This document shows positions 22,597 through 29,538 of a stretch of DNA of 29,548 nt, piece after piece. The notes beneath the pieces are model-generated. The model worked only from the letters and a program-made list of their open reading frames with translations. It had not been told where the DNA came from and did not search any database. This stretch comes from a virus, in IMG/VR virus record IMGVR_UViG_3300009000_001496, positions 1-29,548 of that record; one strand, 5' to 3'. A program made the translations under genes and the position numbers. Position 1 is the first letter of the stretch. Every line of letters begins with the position of its first letter.

Positions 22597-23463
22597 TCAC
22601 TTCCAATTATTTTTTACCCACGGATCATCACAATTATGTGGATTTGGATCTCCGTGAAACACGCAAATAGAACAATCATCAGGTGGTATCACATCTTCTA
22701 CTTCTCTAAATCTTCTATTGCCCTTGGCTCCGGAAGTTAAAATCCTGCATTTACGCACTTCCCATTTCCAACTTCTAATCCATTCATCAGGCCATAATGT
22801 AGCAGGATTTGATTGATTAGTTGCTGTCCATAACCAATCTTGATCTCCAAAATGACTTTTAATTATTGATTTTGGATCTTTAATAAAGTGTGTCCATACA
22901 TCATTTAGTTGTCCTAATTTAAATCTAATAACACTTGAGTTATACTTTTTCCACTGCGGTTGCATCGATCTAGTAAAATCTCTAATTACACACCATTTGT
23001 CTACTTCGTACTCAAACAGTTTATCCAAATTGCCACTTACAACAACATCTAGATCCATATACAAAATTGTACTGTCTTTTGCTAAAGGTAAGTCTGCTGA
23101 ATACATGTAAGGCTTACACCACCAACCAGTAAGTTCTTTTGGCAAATCTAAACAAAGTATATCTTTATTGATATCTTGTTTATTATCTGTTAAACATACC
23201 ATAGTAAAAGGAATTGTAAGATTTTGTTTTACCATGCTGTAAAGTGTGTTTACATATTTTGCACTATACTTGTCACCGTGCTTTAAACACAGTACATAGT
23301 TTTTTCCTTTACTATTTACAGCATCATATGATGGATAGCCTTTTTCAAATACTGGGGCTACTACTTCTTGTTTGCGGCGGTTGTTTTCTTTTTCAAGCCG
23401 ACGCTGTTCTCTTATTTTTTTCCATTCTTCTTTAGAATATTGACTTTTATCAATCTTCGGCAC
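22597..23463 (-). CDS. GT8-like glycosyltransferase
   Basis: This 288-residue protein resembles GT-A-fold glycosyltransferases near family 8. It has YVLCLKHGDKYSAKYVNTLY at the start of the catalytic domain (about 56-75), the metal-binding DxD as D137-L-D139 in YMDLDVVVSGNLDKLFE, then NSSVIRF and FGDQDWL. About 45 N-terminal residues are a charged helix (KKIREQRRLEKENNRRKQ), perhaps a coiled coil. The start is GTG at 23463, overlapping kdsA by 14 nt, with AGGGAG upstream. Donor and acceptor are unknown. Next to KdsA it may act on a surface sugar or on a virion protein. Confidence 0.8.
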   Translation of the reverse strand: MPKIDKSQYSKEEWKKIREQRRLEKENNRRKQEVVAPVFEKGYPSYDAVNSKGKNYVLCLKHGDKYSAKYVNTLYSMVKQNLTIPFTMVCLTDNKQDINKDILCLDLPKELTGWWCKPYMYSADLPLAKDSTILYMDLDVVVSGNLDKLFEYEVDKWCVIRDFTRSMQPQWKKYNSSVIRFKLGQLNDVWTHFIKDPKSIIKSHFGDQDWLWTATNQSNPATLWPDEWIRSWKWEVRKCRILTSGAKGNRRFREVEDVIPPDDCSICVFHGDPNPHNCDDPWVKNNWK

Positions 23464-24238
23464 TCTCTAATGCTCCCTTTATTTTTACTATATCATCAAT
23501 AATTTTTTCAAAGTCAGTTAACTTAACCATATTAGGTCCGTCACTTGGAGCATTATCTGGATCAGCATGTACTTCTAAAAAGAAATTTGTGATCCCCAAA
23601 GCACACCCGCTACGAGCCATCCCAGGGACGAAAGAACGATTGCCGCCGCTACTAGTCCCCAATCCTCCGGGTTTTTGGACAGAGTGCGTAACATCGTACA
23701 CGATGTCAGCGTCAATATTGTCGAGCATCCACATAAGACCAGTATAATCCACGACAAGAGTGTTATATCCAAAACTTGTTCCCCTTTCTGTAATCCATAC
23801 TTCTTTTGCACCTTCTGTTTTTGAAAGTATACCTTCAACGTCCCATGGTGCAAGGAACTGTCCTTTCTTGATATTTACAATCTTTTTTGTTTTGCATGCC
23901 GCTTGTACTAAATCAGTTTGACGGCATAAAAATGCCGGGATCTGTAACACATCAACTATATCGTTATAGTATGCGGCAATCTTTAGAACTTCGTTTTGAT
24001 TATGAACATCAGTAAGTGTTTTACAACCTACTTGTTCTTTTATCATTTTAAAATCTTTAAGTGTAGTTTCTAATCCTACACCTCGTTTGCCTTTGATGTT
24101 GGTTCTATTTGCTTTATCAAAACTTGCCTTGAAATAGTATTCTATATCGTATTTGTCACAAACACGTTGACACTCGCGAGCAATCTCCATACTTTGATGT
24201 AGAGTTTCGTGTTGACAAGGTCCTGCTATAATTCTCAT
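23450..24238 (-). CDS. kdsA: KDO-8-phosphate synthase, metal-dependent type
   Basis: This 262-residue enzyme condenses phosphoenolpyruvate with arabinose-5-phosphate to KDO-8-phosphate, the precursor of the KDO sugar of lipopolysaccharide. Family signatures run the full length: FKASFDKANRTNIKG, DVLQIPAFLCRQTDL, NIKKGQFLAPWDVE, ERGTSFGYNTLVVDYT and EVHADPDNAPSDGPNM. C8 in AGPC, with H185, E222 and D233, indicates the metal-dependent class rather than the Asn-bearing E. coli class. The start overlaps the cupin gene as ATGA. No KdsB, KdsC or KdsD is visible here, so the product must enter a host pathway if the enzyme acts as KdsA (inference). Confidence 0.95.
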   Translation of the reverse strand: MRIIAGPCQHETLHQSMEIARECQRVCDKYDIEYYFKASFDKANRTNIKGKRGVGLETTLKDFKMIKEQVGCKTLTDVHNQNEVLKIAAYYNDIVDVLQIPAFLCRQTDLVQAACKTKKIVNIKKGQFLAPWDVEGILSKTEGAKEVWITERGTSFGYNTLVVDYTGLMWMLDNIDADIVYDVTHSVQKPGGLGTSSGGNRSFVPGMARSGCALGITNFFLEVHADPDNAPSDGPNMVKLTDFEKIIDDIVKIKGALESAED

Positions 24239-24561
24239 TCGTATCTATTTCCATTAAACACACAAACAAAATACAATTCTTCATTGCCTGCGTGTACACG
24301 ATGAAACACACCGTCTTCAATTAACACAGTATCACCTGCTTCAACATGATAGGTAACACCGTCAAGTTCCATAGTTCCATAACCTTCTACAAACATATAA
24401 ACTTCTTCCTGCCCTTCGTGCTTGTGTCCGCTTGTACTCTTACGTGGATTTAATCTTGTACTACTTACTACAAGAGTTTTTAAATGAGTGTTGTCTTTTA
24501 CAACATAACGTTCATCGTTCTTTACAACTGTTCCTTCAATATTAGAACTTTTGAACTTCAT
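24235..24561 (-). CDS. Single-domain cupin protein
   Basis: This 108-residue protein is a conserved single-domain cupin. Metal-site residues H46, H48 (GHKHEGQEEVY), E52 or E53, and H87 (GVFHRVH) are present along with the GDTVLIEDG turn. Small cupins near sugar genes are often isomerases or epimerases, or bind sugars, but the substrate is not evident. It starts 2 nt after the QueD-like stop, with GAGGG built from that gene's last codons, and ends in an ATGA overlap with kdsA. It looks coupled to KdsA and may supply or modify its sugar substrate (inference). Confidence 0.85.
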   Translation of the reverse strand: MKFKSSNIEGTVVKNDERYVVKDNTHLKTLVVSSTRLNPRKSTSGHKHEGQEEVYMFVEGYGTMELDGVTYHVEAGDTVLIEDGVFHRVHAGNEELYFVCVFNGNRYE

Positions 24562-24563
24562 TG

Positions 24564-25013
24564 TTAACCCTCGTAGATTGCTGAATTGGCACCGTGTTCA
24601 GCACATTCTACTCGTACACAGTAACAACGGTTGTCACTCATTTCACGTACTAGTTTATCAGCAAAATTAAATGCGTGTTCAGCAAACTTCTCTGCGCCAA
24701 CACCATCCATAATAACAACTTCTGCTAGATCCATATCATTAAGTTTTAAAAATGTATCCAAGTGTGGATCGTGTTTATCAATTGCTGTTTTGTGATCGAA
24801 GTGATCTTCAAGCCACTTCTTCAAAGGCTTTAGTCCGCCAAAGTCAACTGCCCAGTTTTTGTTGTCTAGTTCATCACAACCAAACGTGAATGTAAATGCT
24901 AGACTGTAACCGTGTAGTAGATGACAGTGTGAATGATCTGCGTTAGGTTGACGGAACACTGCCGATAGGCCAATGTTGTGTCCGTAGTGTTTTGTACTGT
25001 AATGTTTTCCCAT
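24564..25013 (-). CDS. QueD/6-pyruvoyltetrahydropterin synthase-like protein
   Basis: This 149-residue protein has the T-fold pattern of 6-carboxytetrahydropterin synthase (QueD) or PTPS: HLLHGYSLAFTF, NWAVDFGGLKPL, HFDHKTAID and the final VECAEHGANSAIY. QueD acts early in the 7-deazaguanine (queuosine) pathway. The zinc site is divergent. The usual HGH is HGY here (H34, Y36), and the upstream AAH histidine is replaced by phenylalanine (LSAVFRQ). A local cluster H27, H29, C30, H31 might substitute. The start follows AGGAG. No FolE, QueC or QueE is seen here, so its role in DNA/RNA modification or pterin synthesis is unproved. Confidence 0.8.
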   Translation of the reverse strand: MGKHYSTKHYGHNIGLSAVFRQPNADHSHCHLLHGYSLAFTFTFGCDELDNKNWAVDFGGLKPLKKWLEDHFDHKTAIDKHDPHLDTFLKLNDMDLAEVVIMDGVGAEKFAEHAFNFADKLVREMSDNRCYCVRVECAEHGANSAIYEG

Positions 25014-25076
25014 TATTATCTCCTATACTTTAATAATGGCGGCAGAATTAGAAGGGTTGACGCCAAGTCCTTTATG

Positions 25077-25343
25077 TTATATATCTTCTTTAAGTTTAAC
25101 AATTAAATTTTCGATTATTTCAATGTTTTTATTTTCTAATCCAAGATTGTCTTCAATTATTGCTTTAAGTAATTTTACAATGCTACTAATTTTAAGTTCC
25201 ATATCTGGACCGTAAATATCAATACCATTATCATTAAGAGTATGTACGATGTTTTCAATTAACTCATATGTAACATCATTACTTTTTTGCATAATTGCTT
25301 CCGGATTAATTGCACCCGGAAACATAACTACATTACTTGACAT
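25077..25343 (-). CDS. Small hypothetical protein
   Basis: This 88-residue protein was not recognised. It looks helical, with VTYELIENIVHTLNDNGIDI and a repeated leucine/isoleucine-rich second half ending in NLIVKLKEDI. It overlaps the preceding gene by 11 nt, with an AGAGGA site inside that gene. In the same frame, the sequence beyond its stop codon stays open for 17 further codons (25023-25076) and reads like coding sequence. Confidence 0.65.
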   Translation of the reverse strand: MSSNVVMFPGAINPEAIMQKSNDVTYELIENIVHTLNDNGIDIYGPDMELKISSIVKLLKAIIEDNLGLENKNIEIIENLIVKLKEDI

Positions 25344-25533
25344 CTTGTTCCTCTAGTTTTTTCAATTCTTTTATAACTTCTACGAAACTTTTGAATACAT
25401 CATCATGCTTTGATTCTTGAATTTTATTAATATTCAAATTTGCTACAGTTTTTTCAAGACTATAAACCTTGAATCCAAGACAAAAAACAAGTGCAATCAA
25501 AAAACCTAAAATAATATTTTTAAATTGTTCCAT
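25333..25533 (-). CDS. Small membrane-anchored protein
   Basis: This 66-residue protein has one N-terminal membrane helix (about 5-24, FKNIILGFLIALVFCLGFKV) followed by a charged helix (VFKSFVEVIKELKKLEEQ). It was not recognised. The ATG at 25533 lies 6 nt after a consensus TATAAT box, so the message would begin at the start codon; no ribosome-binding site is seen. It is the first gene of a short run with the 88-residue ORF. Confidence 0.7.
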   Translation of the reverse strand: MEQFKNIILGFLIALVFCLGFKVYSLEKTVANLNINKIQESKHDDVFKSFVEVIKELKKLEEQDVK

Positions 25534-25539
25534 GCTCTT

Positions 25540-25567
25540 ATTATAGCATATTACTTGTTCTTGTCAA
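25540..25567 (-). promoter_or_regulatory. Consensus sigma70 promoter, leaderless geometry
   Basis: TTGACA (25567-25562), 16 nt, TATAAT (25545-25540), then 6 nt to the ATG at 25533. Both hexamers are perfect. The site overlaps the 3' end of the upstream gene. Confidence 0.75.
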
Positions 25568-26168
25568 TCAAAATTTGTAAATTTTCGTAATTATCGATAA
25601 AAAAATTACCAAACTGATCCCATTCTTCAGGCGGATCCCAATCATCAGGTTGTATTTGCAGGAATTTAATTTTTGGATACAATTCAAATAGTTTTGCAGT
25701 TTGATAAACCCAATATGAAGGATCTGTTGCTGGCTTGGTTGCATCATTGTAATTTTCTGTGCTTTTGTATATGTTGTTAAATTTGCTATCACTACCCCAT
25801 AAATCAAAACCTAGCATTACAACATAATCTGGGTCCATAGTACAGGCTAAATTTAGAGCATGTCCTCCACTACCCCAGTGCCATGGATCATCTTGACGCT
25901 TATTTCCTTTGTATGGCAATTCAGGTAAGCAACGTACATTGCGCCAAAAACTAAACTGTTTGTACCAATTGCTTCTTGTGTATACAGGATTTTCGTAACT
26001 GTTGTTTACGGCTTCTTGTACCATGCGTCTATCACAGCACACTAGATGATCAGGATGAAAATCTCTATGAACAGCATTAGTACCTATTGTAGTACCTAAT
26101 GATTCAAGTTGATACAAGTCAAAAATTTTACGGCTTTCACCGTTGCCTATAACAGTAACATACTTCAT
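25551..26168 (-). CDS. Putative glycosyltransferase-like/DUF115-like protein
   Basis: This 205-residue protein starts VTVIGNGESRKIFDL, then LGTTIGTNAVHRDFHPDHLVCCDRRMV, and later HWGSGGHALNLACTMDPDYVVMLGFDL. The pattern of a GNGxS loop, a TNAVHRDF strand, a CDRRM segment and a GSGxxAL helix recalls the DUF115/sialyltransferase-like group that moves or modifies sugars. This is weak, and the true family was not recognised. The start lies 5 nt after CTTAAATA, whose TAA is also the stop codon of the upstream gene. Expression is likely late and leaderless. Confidence 0.6.
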   Translation of the reverse strand: MKYVTVIGNGESRKIFDLYQLESLGTTIGTNAVHRDFHPDHLVCCDRRMVQEAVNNSYENPVYTRSNWYKQFSFWRNVRCLPELPYKGNKRQDDPWHWGSGGHALNLACTMDPDYVVMLGFDLWGSDSKFNNIYKSTENYNDATKPATDPSYWVYQTAKLFELYPKIKFLQIQPDDWDPPEEWDQFGNFFIDNYENLQILIDKNK

Positions 26169-26173
26169 AAGTG

Positions 26174-26181
26174 TATTTAAG
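26174..26181 (-). promoter_or_regulatory. T4-late-like promoter, leaderless geometry
   Basis: CTTAAATA, then CACTT, then ATG at 26168. Its TAA doubles as the stop codon of the 111-residue gene. Confidence 0.6.
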
Positions 26182-26512
26182 ACTTGCGGATTTGTTTGAC
26201 TATATCTTTTATGTCGCGAATATCGTGTAGTACTTCTTGTACAGTGCTTTCTGCTCGATGTGTGCGGTCAGCAATTTCACCAATAGTATGGACAGTCCAG
26301 AACCACCAAGTAACTGCGGTCATAGCAAATACACCAGCACCTATCCCTGCTATAACGTGCCAATCCCAAACATTGTTATGCCACAACAAAAAACCTACTA
26401 GTAAGTAGGCGATTGGGGAAAGTTTGGCATACAAGTCCCACCATCGCACTTCTCGCTTTATTTTATCAGGTATTTCTTTGTTGAGAAATATTACGTTTTT
26501 CATCTTGCCCAT
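26177..26512 (-). CDS. Two-helix membrane protein with coiled-coil tail
   Basis: This 111-residue protein has two predicted membrane helices (about residues 32-45, IAYLLVGFLLWH, and 52-73, HVIAGIGAGVFAMTAVTWWFW). A charged C-terminal helix follows (TIGEIADRTHRAESTVQEVL then DIRDIKDIVKQIRKS) that could form a coiled coil. It was not recognised. The first ATG at 26512 was chosen because it lies 5 nt after AATAAATA; a second ATG three codons later is possible. Confidence 0.7.
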   Translation of the reverse strand: MGKMKNVIFLNKEIPDKIKREVRWWDLYAKLSPIAYLLVGFLLWHNNVWDWHVIAGIGAGVFAMTAVTWWFWTVHTIGEIADRTHRAESTVQEVLHDIRDIKDIVKQIRKS

Positions 26513-26517
26513 ACTAA

Positions 26518-26525
26518 TATTTATT
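26518..26525 (-). promoter_or_regulatory. T4-late-like promoter, leaderless geometry
   Basis: AATAAATA, then TTAGT, then ATG at 26512. It lies in the 30-nt gap after the 369-residue fibre gene. Confidence 0.68.
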
Positions 26526-26542
26526 GTATGAGTTAATTAGAA

Positions 26543-27652
26543 TTATGTTGTGGTATTATTTCCTATGAATCCCCACGGTGACCAATTACCGGGTGTACCA
26601 CTTGCTGTGCATATCCAACCAATGGGTGCTGTGTTTTTAGGATTCTCATTCCACACTGTATCACCTTTGTTCCAGTGTCCGCTAGCGGGTGGTTTATCTG
26701 CTACCATGAACAGTCGATTTTGAAAACGTATGTTGCCTGCTACTTCTAAATCTTCTGTAGGATTCTTAACACCAACACCTAATTTGCCGTAAACTCTGTG
26801 TGTGTTGCTTGTATTGCCTTCTTGTCCTACTGTGACATCACCATTAAAAGACACTTTAATACGTGCTTGGTCATCTGTGATAATGCGTAGGTTTTTATTA
26901 TTATATGTGCCTATTTTAGCATCACCATCTTCAGCATCAATAATAACATTAGTATCATTAGCAAAGTTAAAAATTCCTATATCGCCTGCAGGCTTGTCTG
27001 TACCTAAACCTATTCTATCTAGATTAGGATCATAAAAGAAATGTTCACCTAGTTCAACTCTTCCATTTACTTTGAGATTTTTTAATTGCCCTACTTCACG
27101 TAAACTACTTCTAGTAATACCTTCACCTAATTTATCTTTTTCTAATACTTCTAATCCGTTTATCATATAACTTGCATTAGTATGCAAGTCTATATTTTCT
27201 GTGCTAAAAAACCTATCTGGTTTTGCTTTTAAAATAAATTGCTTTGAGTATTTTCCCCCTAACCATAAAAATCCAGTGCCTAAATGACTATTCCTAACAT
27301 TTGTTGCACCAAATTCTATGTATTGCCCGGGGACTTTTTTATCTGAAATTAATTCTTTAGTTTGCAGTGTGTCTACTTCTAGTGATCCTTTTATATAAAC
27401 ATCTTTTTCTACTGAAAGTTTTCCTTGTAAGTTTATATCTCCTACTAGAGTTTTTGTTTTAATTGTGTCAACAACAATTAAATTGTCCATTACAGTTAAT
27501 GAAATCTCATTAGCCTTATCTAGTATACCAGTTGAACTAAATTCCTGTAACGGGCCTCCTTTGACCCAATCTCCGTTGAGTTCACCTTTTTTAATGTCAA
27601 GTTGTTCTACTCTAATGTTTTCAAGATTATTATCAAAGGTTGCAACGGGCAT
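26543..27652 (-). CDS. Tail fibre/virion protein
   Basis: This 369-residue protein has fibre-like features. Beta-rich repeats of the type GDINLQGKLSVEKDVYIKGS occur around 92-115, LGVGVKNPTEDLEVAGNIRF near 292-311, and a C-terminal module KPPASGHWNKGDTVW to IGWICTASGTPGNWSPWG resembles small fibre-tip domains of other phages. It lies after ClpP and two small genes with a TAATG overlap, which suggests cotranscription. Receptor binding is plausible but unproved. It is not clearly paralogous to the three fibre genes at 6-18 kb. Confidence 0.75.
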   Translation of the reverse strand: MPVATFDNNLENIRVEQLDIKKGELNGDWVKGGPLQEFSSTGILDKANEISLTVMDNLIVVDTIKTKTLVGDINLQGKLSVEKDVYIKGSLEVDTLQTKELISDKKVPGQYIEFGATNVRNSHLGTGFLWLGGKYSKQFILKAKPDRFFSTENIDLHTNASYMINGLEVLEKDKLGEGITRSSLREVGQLKNLKVNGRVELGEHFFYDPNLDRIGLGTDKPAGDIGIFNFANDTNVIIDAEDGDAKIGTYNNKNLRIITDDQARIKVSFNGDVTVGQEGNTSNTHRVYGKLGVGVKNPTEDLEVAGNIRFQNRLFMVADKPPASGHWNKGDTVWNENPKNTAPIGWICTASGTPGNWSPWGFIGNNTTT

Positions 27653-27843
27653 TATAGTTCCTCTAAAACTCCTAAAACTTCAGCGGCAATCAATAATGCA
27701 CCCGCAATCATAATATAGAATCCCCAGTCACTAGGACCTAAATAGTATCCTCCTATCATGAGTGCCGCACCTGATGCCATTCTTACTCCACTTTTTACTA
27801 ATGAAATGTAAAAATGTTTTTTACTTACGTCTTTAGGTTCCAT
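27652..27843 (-). CDS. Small membrane protein (63 aa)
   Basis: This 63-residue protein has two hydrophobic segments (GVRMASGAALMIGGYYLG and GFYIMIAGALLIAAEVLGVL) and was not recognised. TAATG overlaps at both ends and a GAGGT site place it in a tight run between the 60-residue ORF and the fibre gene. Membrane location is inferred from hydrophobicity. Confidence 0.7.
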   Translation of the reverse strand: MEPKDVSKKHFYISLVKSGVRMASGAALMIGGYYLGPSDWGFYIMIAGALLIAAEVLGVLEEL

Positions 27844-28025
27844 TATTTTACCTCAACAAGTGGTTCGCTGATATAAGAATCGTTGTAGTCACCATTCTTT
27901 TTATATTGACGCAAACTAGTTTCTTTTACAAGTTGACCGTCTTTAACAGTATATGTAATATACTCTGCCTTAATAACACCTTGTTTATTTCTTTCAATGT
28001 GTTCTTTCATAGGCCCGTCTTCCAT
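27843..28025 (-). CDS. Small polar hypothetical protein (60 aa)
   Basis: This 60-residue protein was not recognised. It begins [20 protein letters not shown] and continues as a beta-rich polar stretch (YITYTVKDGQLVKETSLRQY). It overlaps the clpP stop codon as TAATG, with AGGAG upstream inside clpP. Being tied to clpP it may be translated together with it. Confidence 0.65.
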   Translation of the reverse strand: MEDGPMKEHIERNKQGVIKAEYITYTVKDGQLVKETSLRQYKKNGDYNDSYISEPLVEVK

Positions 28026-28618
28026 TAGTCTCTCCTTTTAAAAATTTCGTCAATAAGTCCATAGTCGAGTGCTTCTTGAGCAGTCATAAACTTATCACGT
28101 TCCATATCATTCGCAAGTTCTTCAAATGTTTTGCCCTTGCTGTTATGCTGAACGTATACATTAGTTAGTTCTTTTTTAAGTTTGATAATTTCTTCTGCAT
28201 GAATTTGAATATCAGTTGCTTGTCCACTAGCACCACCACTTGGTTGGTGAATCATGTGTCTAGCATGTGGCAACATAAAACGTTTACCTGGTTCTCCTGC
28301 TTGAGCAAGCAATGAGCCCATTGAGCAAGCCTGACCCATTACATATGTGTACACGGGCGATTTGATGTATTGCATAGTATCATAGATAGCCATGCCCGAA
28401 CTTACTACACCCCCAGGTGAGTTAATATAAAAGTGAATTGGCTTGTCACGGTTTTGTGATTCCAATAAAATAAGTTGTGCTGTAATCGAGTGTGCTACAG
28501 CATCGTGGACTGCACCGTTTAAAAATACGATACGTTCTTTTAATAGTCTTGAAAAAATATCATATGCTCTTTCGCCATCTTGATTCTTTTCAACCACCAT
28601 TGGGATTAGACTGCTCAT
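28025..28618 (-). CDS. clpP: ClpP-type ATP-dependent protease subunit
   Basis: This 197-residue serine protease is the proteolytic chamber subunit of the Clp system. The catalytic triad is complete: S99 in GQACSMGS, H124 in MIHQPSGG, and D171 in [10 protein letters not shown]. Other conserved pieces are [20 protein letters not shown] and [10 protein letters not shown]. It has no long propeptide. Length matches bacterial ClpP (about 200 residues). An AGGAG site precedes the ATG, which shares a base with the stop of the 306-residue gene. Phage ClpP could combine with host ClpA/ClpX or host ClpP to change protein turnover, or act in virion maturation (inference). Confidence 0.95.
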   Translation of the reverse strand: MSSLIPMVVEKNQDGERAYDIFSRLLKERIVFLNGAVHDAVAHSITAQLILLESQNRDKPIHFYINSPGGVVSSGMAIYDTMQYIKSPVYTYVMGQACSMGSLLAQAGEPGKRFMLPHARHMIHQPSGGASGQATDIQIHAEEIIKLKKELTNVYVQHNSKGKTFEELANDMERDKFMTAQEALDYGLIDEIFKRRD

Positions 28619-29538
28619 TAATATACTCCTATCAGTATTGTTTCTGGGTTTATTCTACCATTCATCATGGTAGGTGTTGTTGTAAGTTTCTCAATCCAGT
28701 TTTCAAATTTCTTACGTGTATTGAGAGTTTTTACTTCTTGTAATTGATCCATTGGTTTGCGTAGTGTCCACCAAACACTGCGTTTTTCGTCATAACGTTG
28801 TAGTGTTTGTCCTTTGAGATAAAGTCCACTGCCTTCACGGCCAACTCCTGTTGGATCTTCCATTGATGTGTAGTAAATGCCTAGTTTTCTATTCTTGCTG
28901 TTAAACACAACAAGACAGTTTGCACCGATAAATTTATGTGCTGGTACACTTGATACATTGTACTTGTCATCTGAAATTTTATATTTTAGTTTTTCTACTA
29001 CCTTTTCTGGTGACTTTTTGCTTACCTTGCGTGGTTTTCTATTTGCTTTGCTTTCTGCAATAATACCATCACAAGCACTAATAATTGAAACAAGAAAATC
29101 ATGTAGTTTTTTAACTTGTGGTTTTGAATAGTGCGAGTATGCTTCTTTTAACTGCTTGTGATAATCTAATTCATGTTCTGTCATTTTAGCAGTATTAGGT
29201 GGATCTAGTAGTTCTTTGTATTCTGCTATCTGCGGCTCATAGAATGTAGCAATCAATCTTGCGTGAGGTTGTTTGCACTGTAACTGACGCAACAGTGTTA
29301 GAGGTTTAATTGCTTTGAAGTCTGTGATCTTTCCGTCACAAAAATCATCCAGTGCTTGTTCAAAGTCCTGTACCATAATCGATGTTGCTTCACGTATGCG
29401 ATCCTGTATGCTAGGTACATAAGTTTCTTGTTTTTTAACTTCTTCTTCTTTCTTTTCTTCTACTACCTTTTCACCTACTTCTAGTATTTCTTTTAACCAT
29501 TTGTCAATATATTCATGATGAGGCTTTGGAGTGCCCAT
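28618..29538 (-). CDS. Conserved phage hypothetical protein, possibly 5'-extended
   Basis: This 306-residue protein was not recognised by function, though similar proteins seem common in T4-like marine phages. It has an acidic/lysine-rich helix near 18-42 and a central helical part (about 43-165). A basic linker near 165-180 ([17 protein letters not shown]) leads to a beta-rich C-terminal domain with [20 protein letters not shown]. No enzyme motif was seen. The ATG at 29538 is the first in frame, but the frame stays open to the window end, so the true start may lie outside. Its stop shares a base with the clpP start (TAATG). Confidence 0.65.
   Translation of the reverse strand: MGTPKPHHEYIDKWLKEILEVGEKVVEEKKEEEVKKQETYVPSIQDRIREATSIMVQDFEQALDDFCDGKITDFKAIKPLTLLRQLQCKQPHARLIATFYEPQIAEYKELLDPPNTAKMTEHELDYHKQLKEAYSHYSKPQVKKLHDFLVSIISACDGIIAESKANRKPRKVSKKSPEKVVEKLKYKISDDKYNVSSVPAHKFIGANCLVVFNSKNRKLGIYYTSMEDPTGVGREGSGLYLKGQTLQRYDEKRSVWWTLRKPMDQLQEVKTLNTRKKFENWIEKLTTTPTMMNGRINPETILIGVY

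Noticed and set aside
23575-23853. Leftward 92-residue frame inside kdsA
   Set aside because: It lies fully within the well-supported kdsA frame and shows no motif or start signal.
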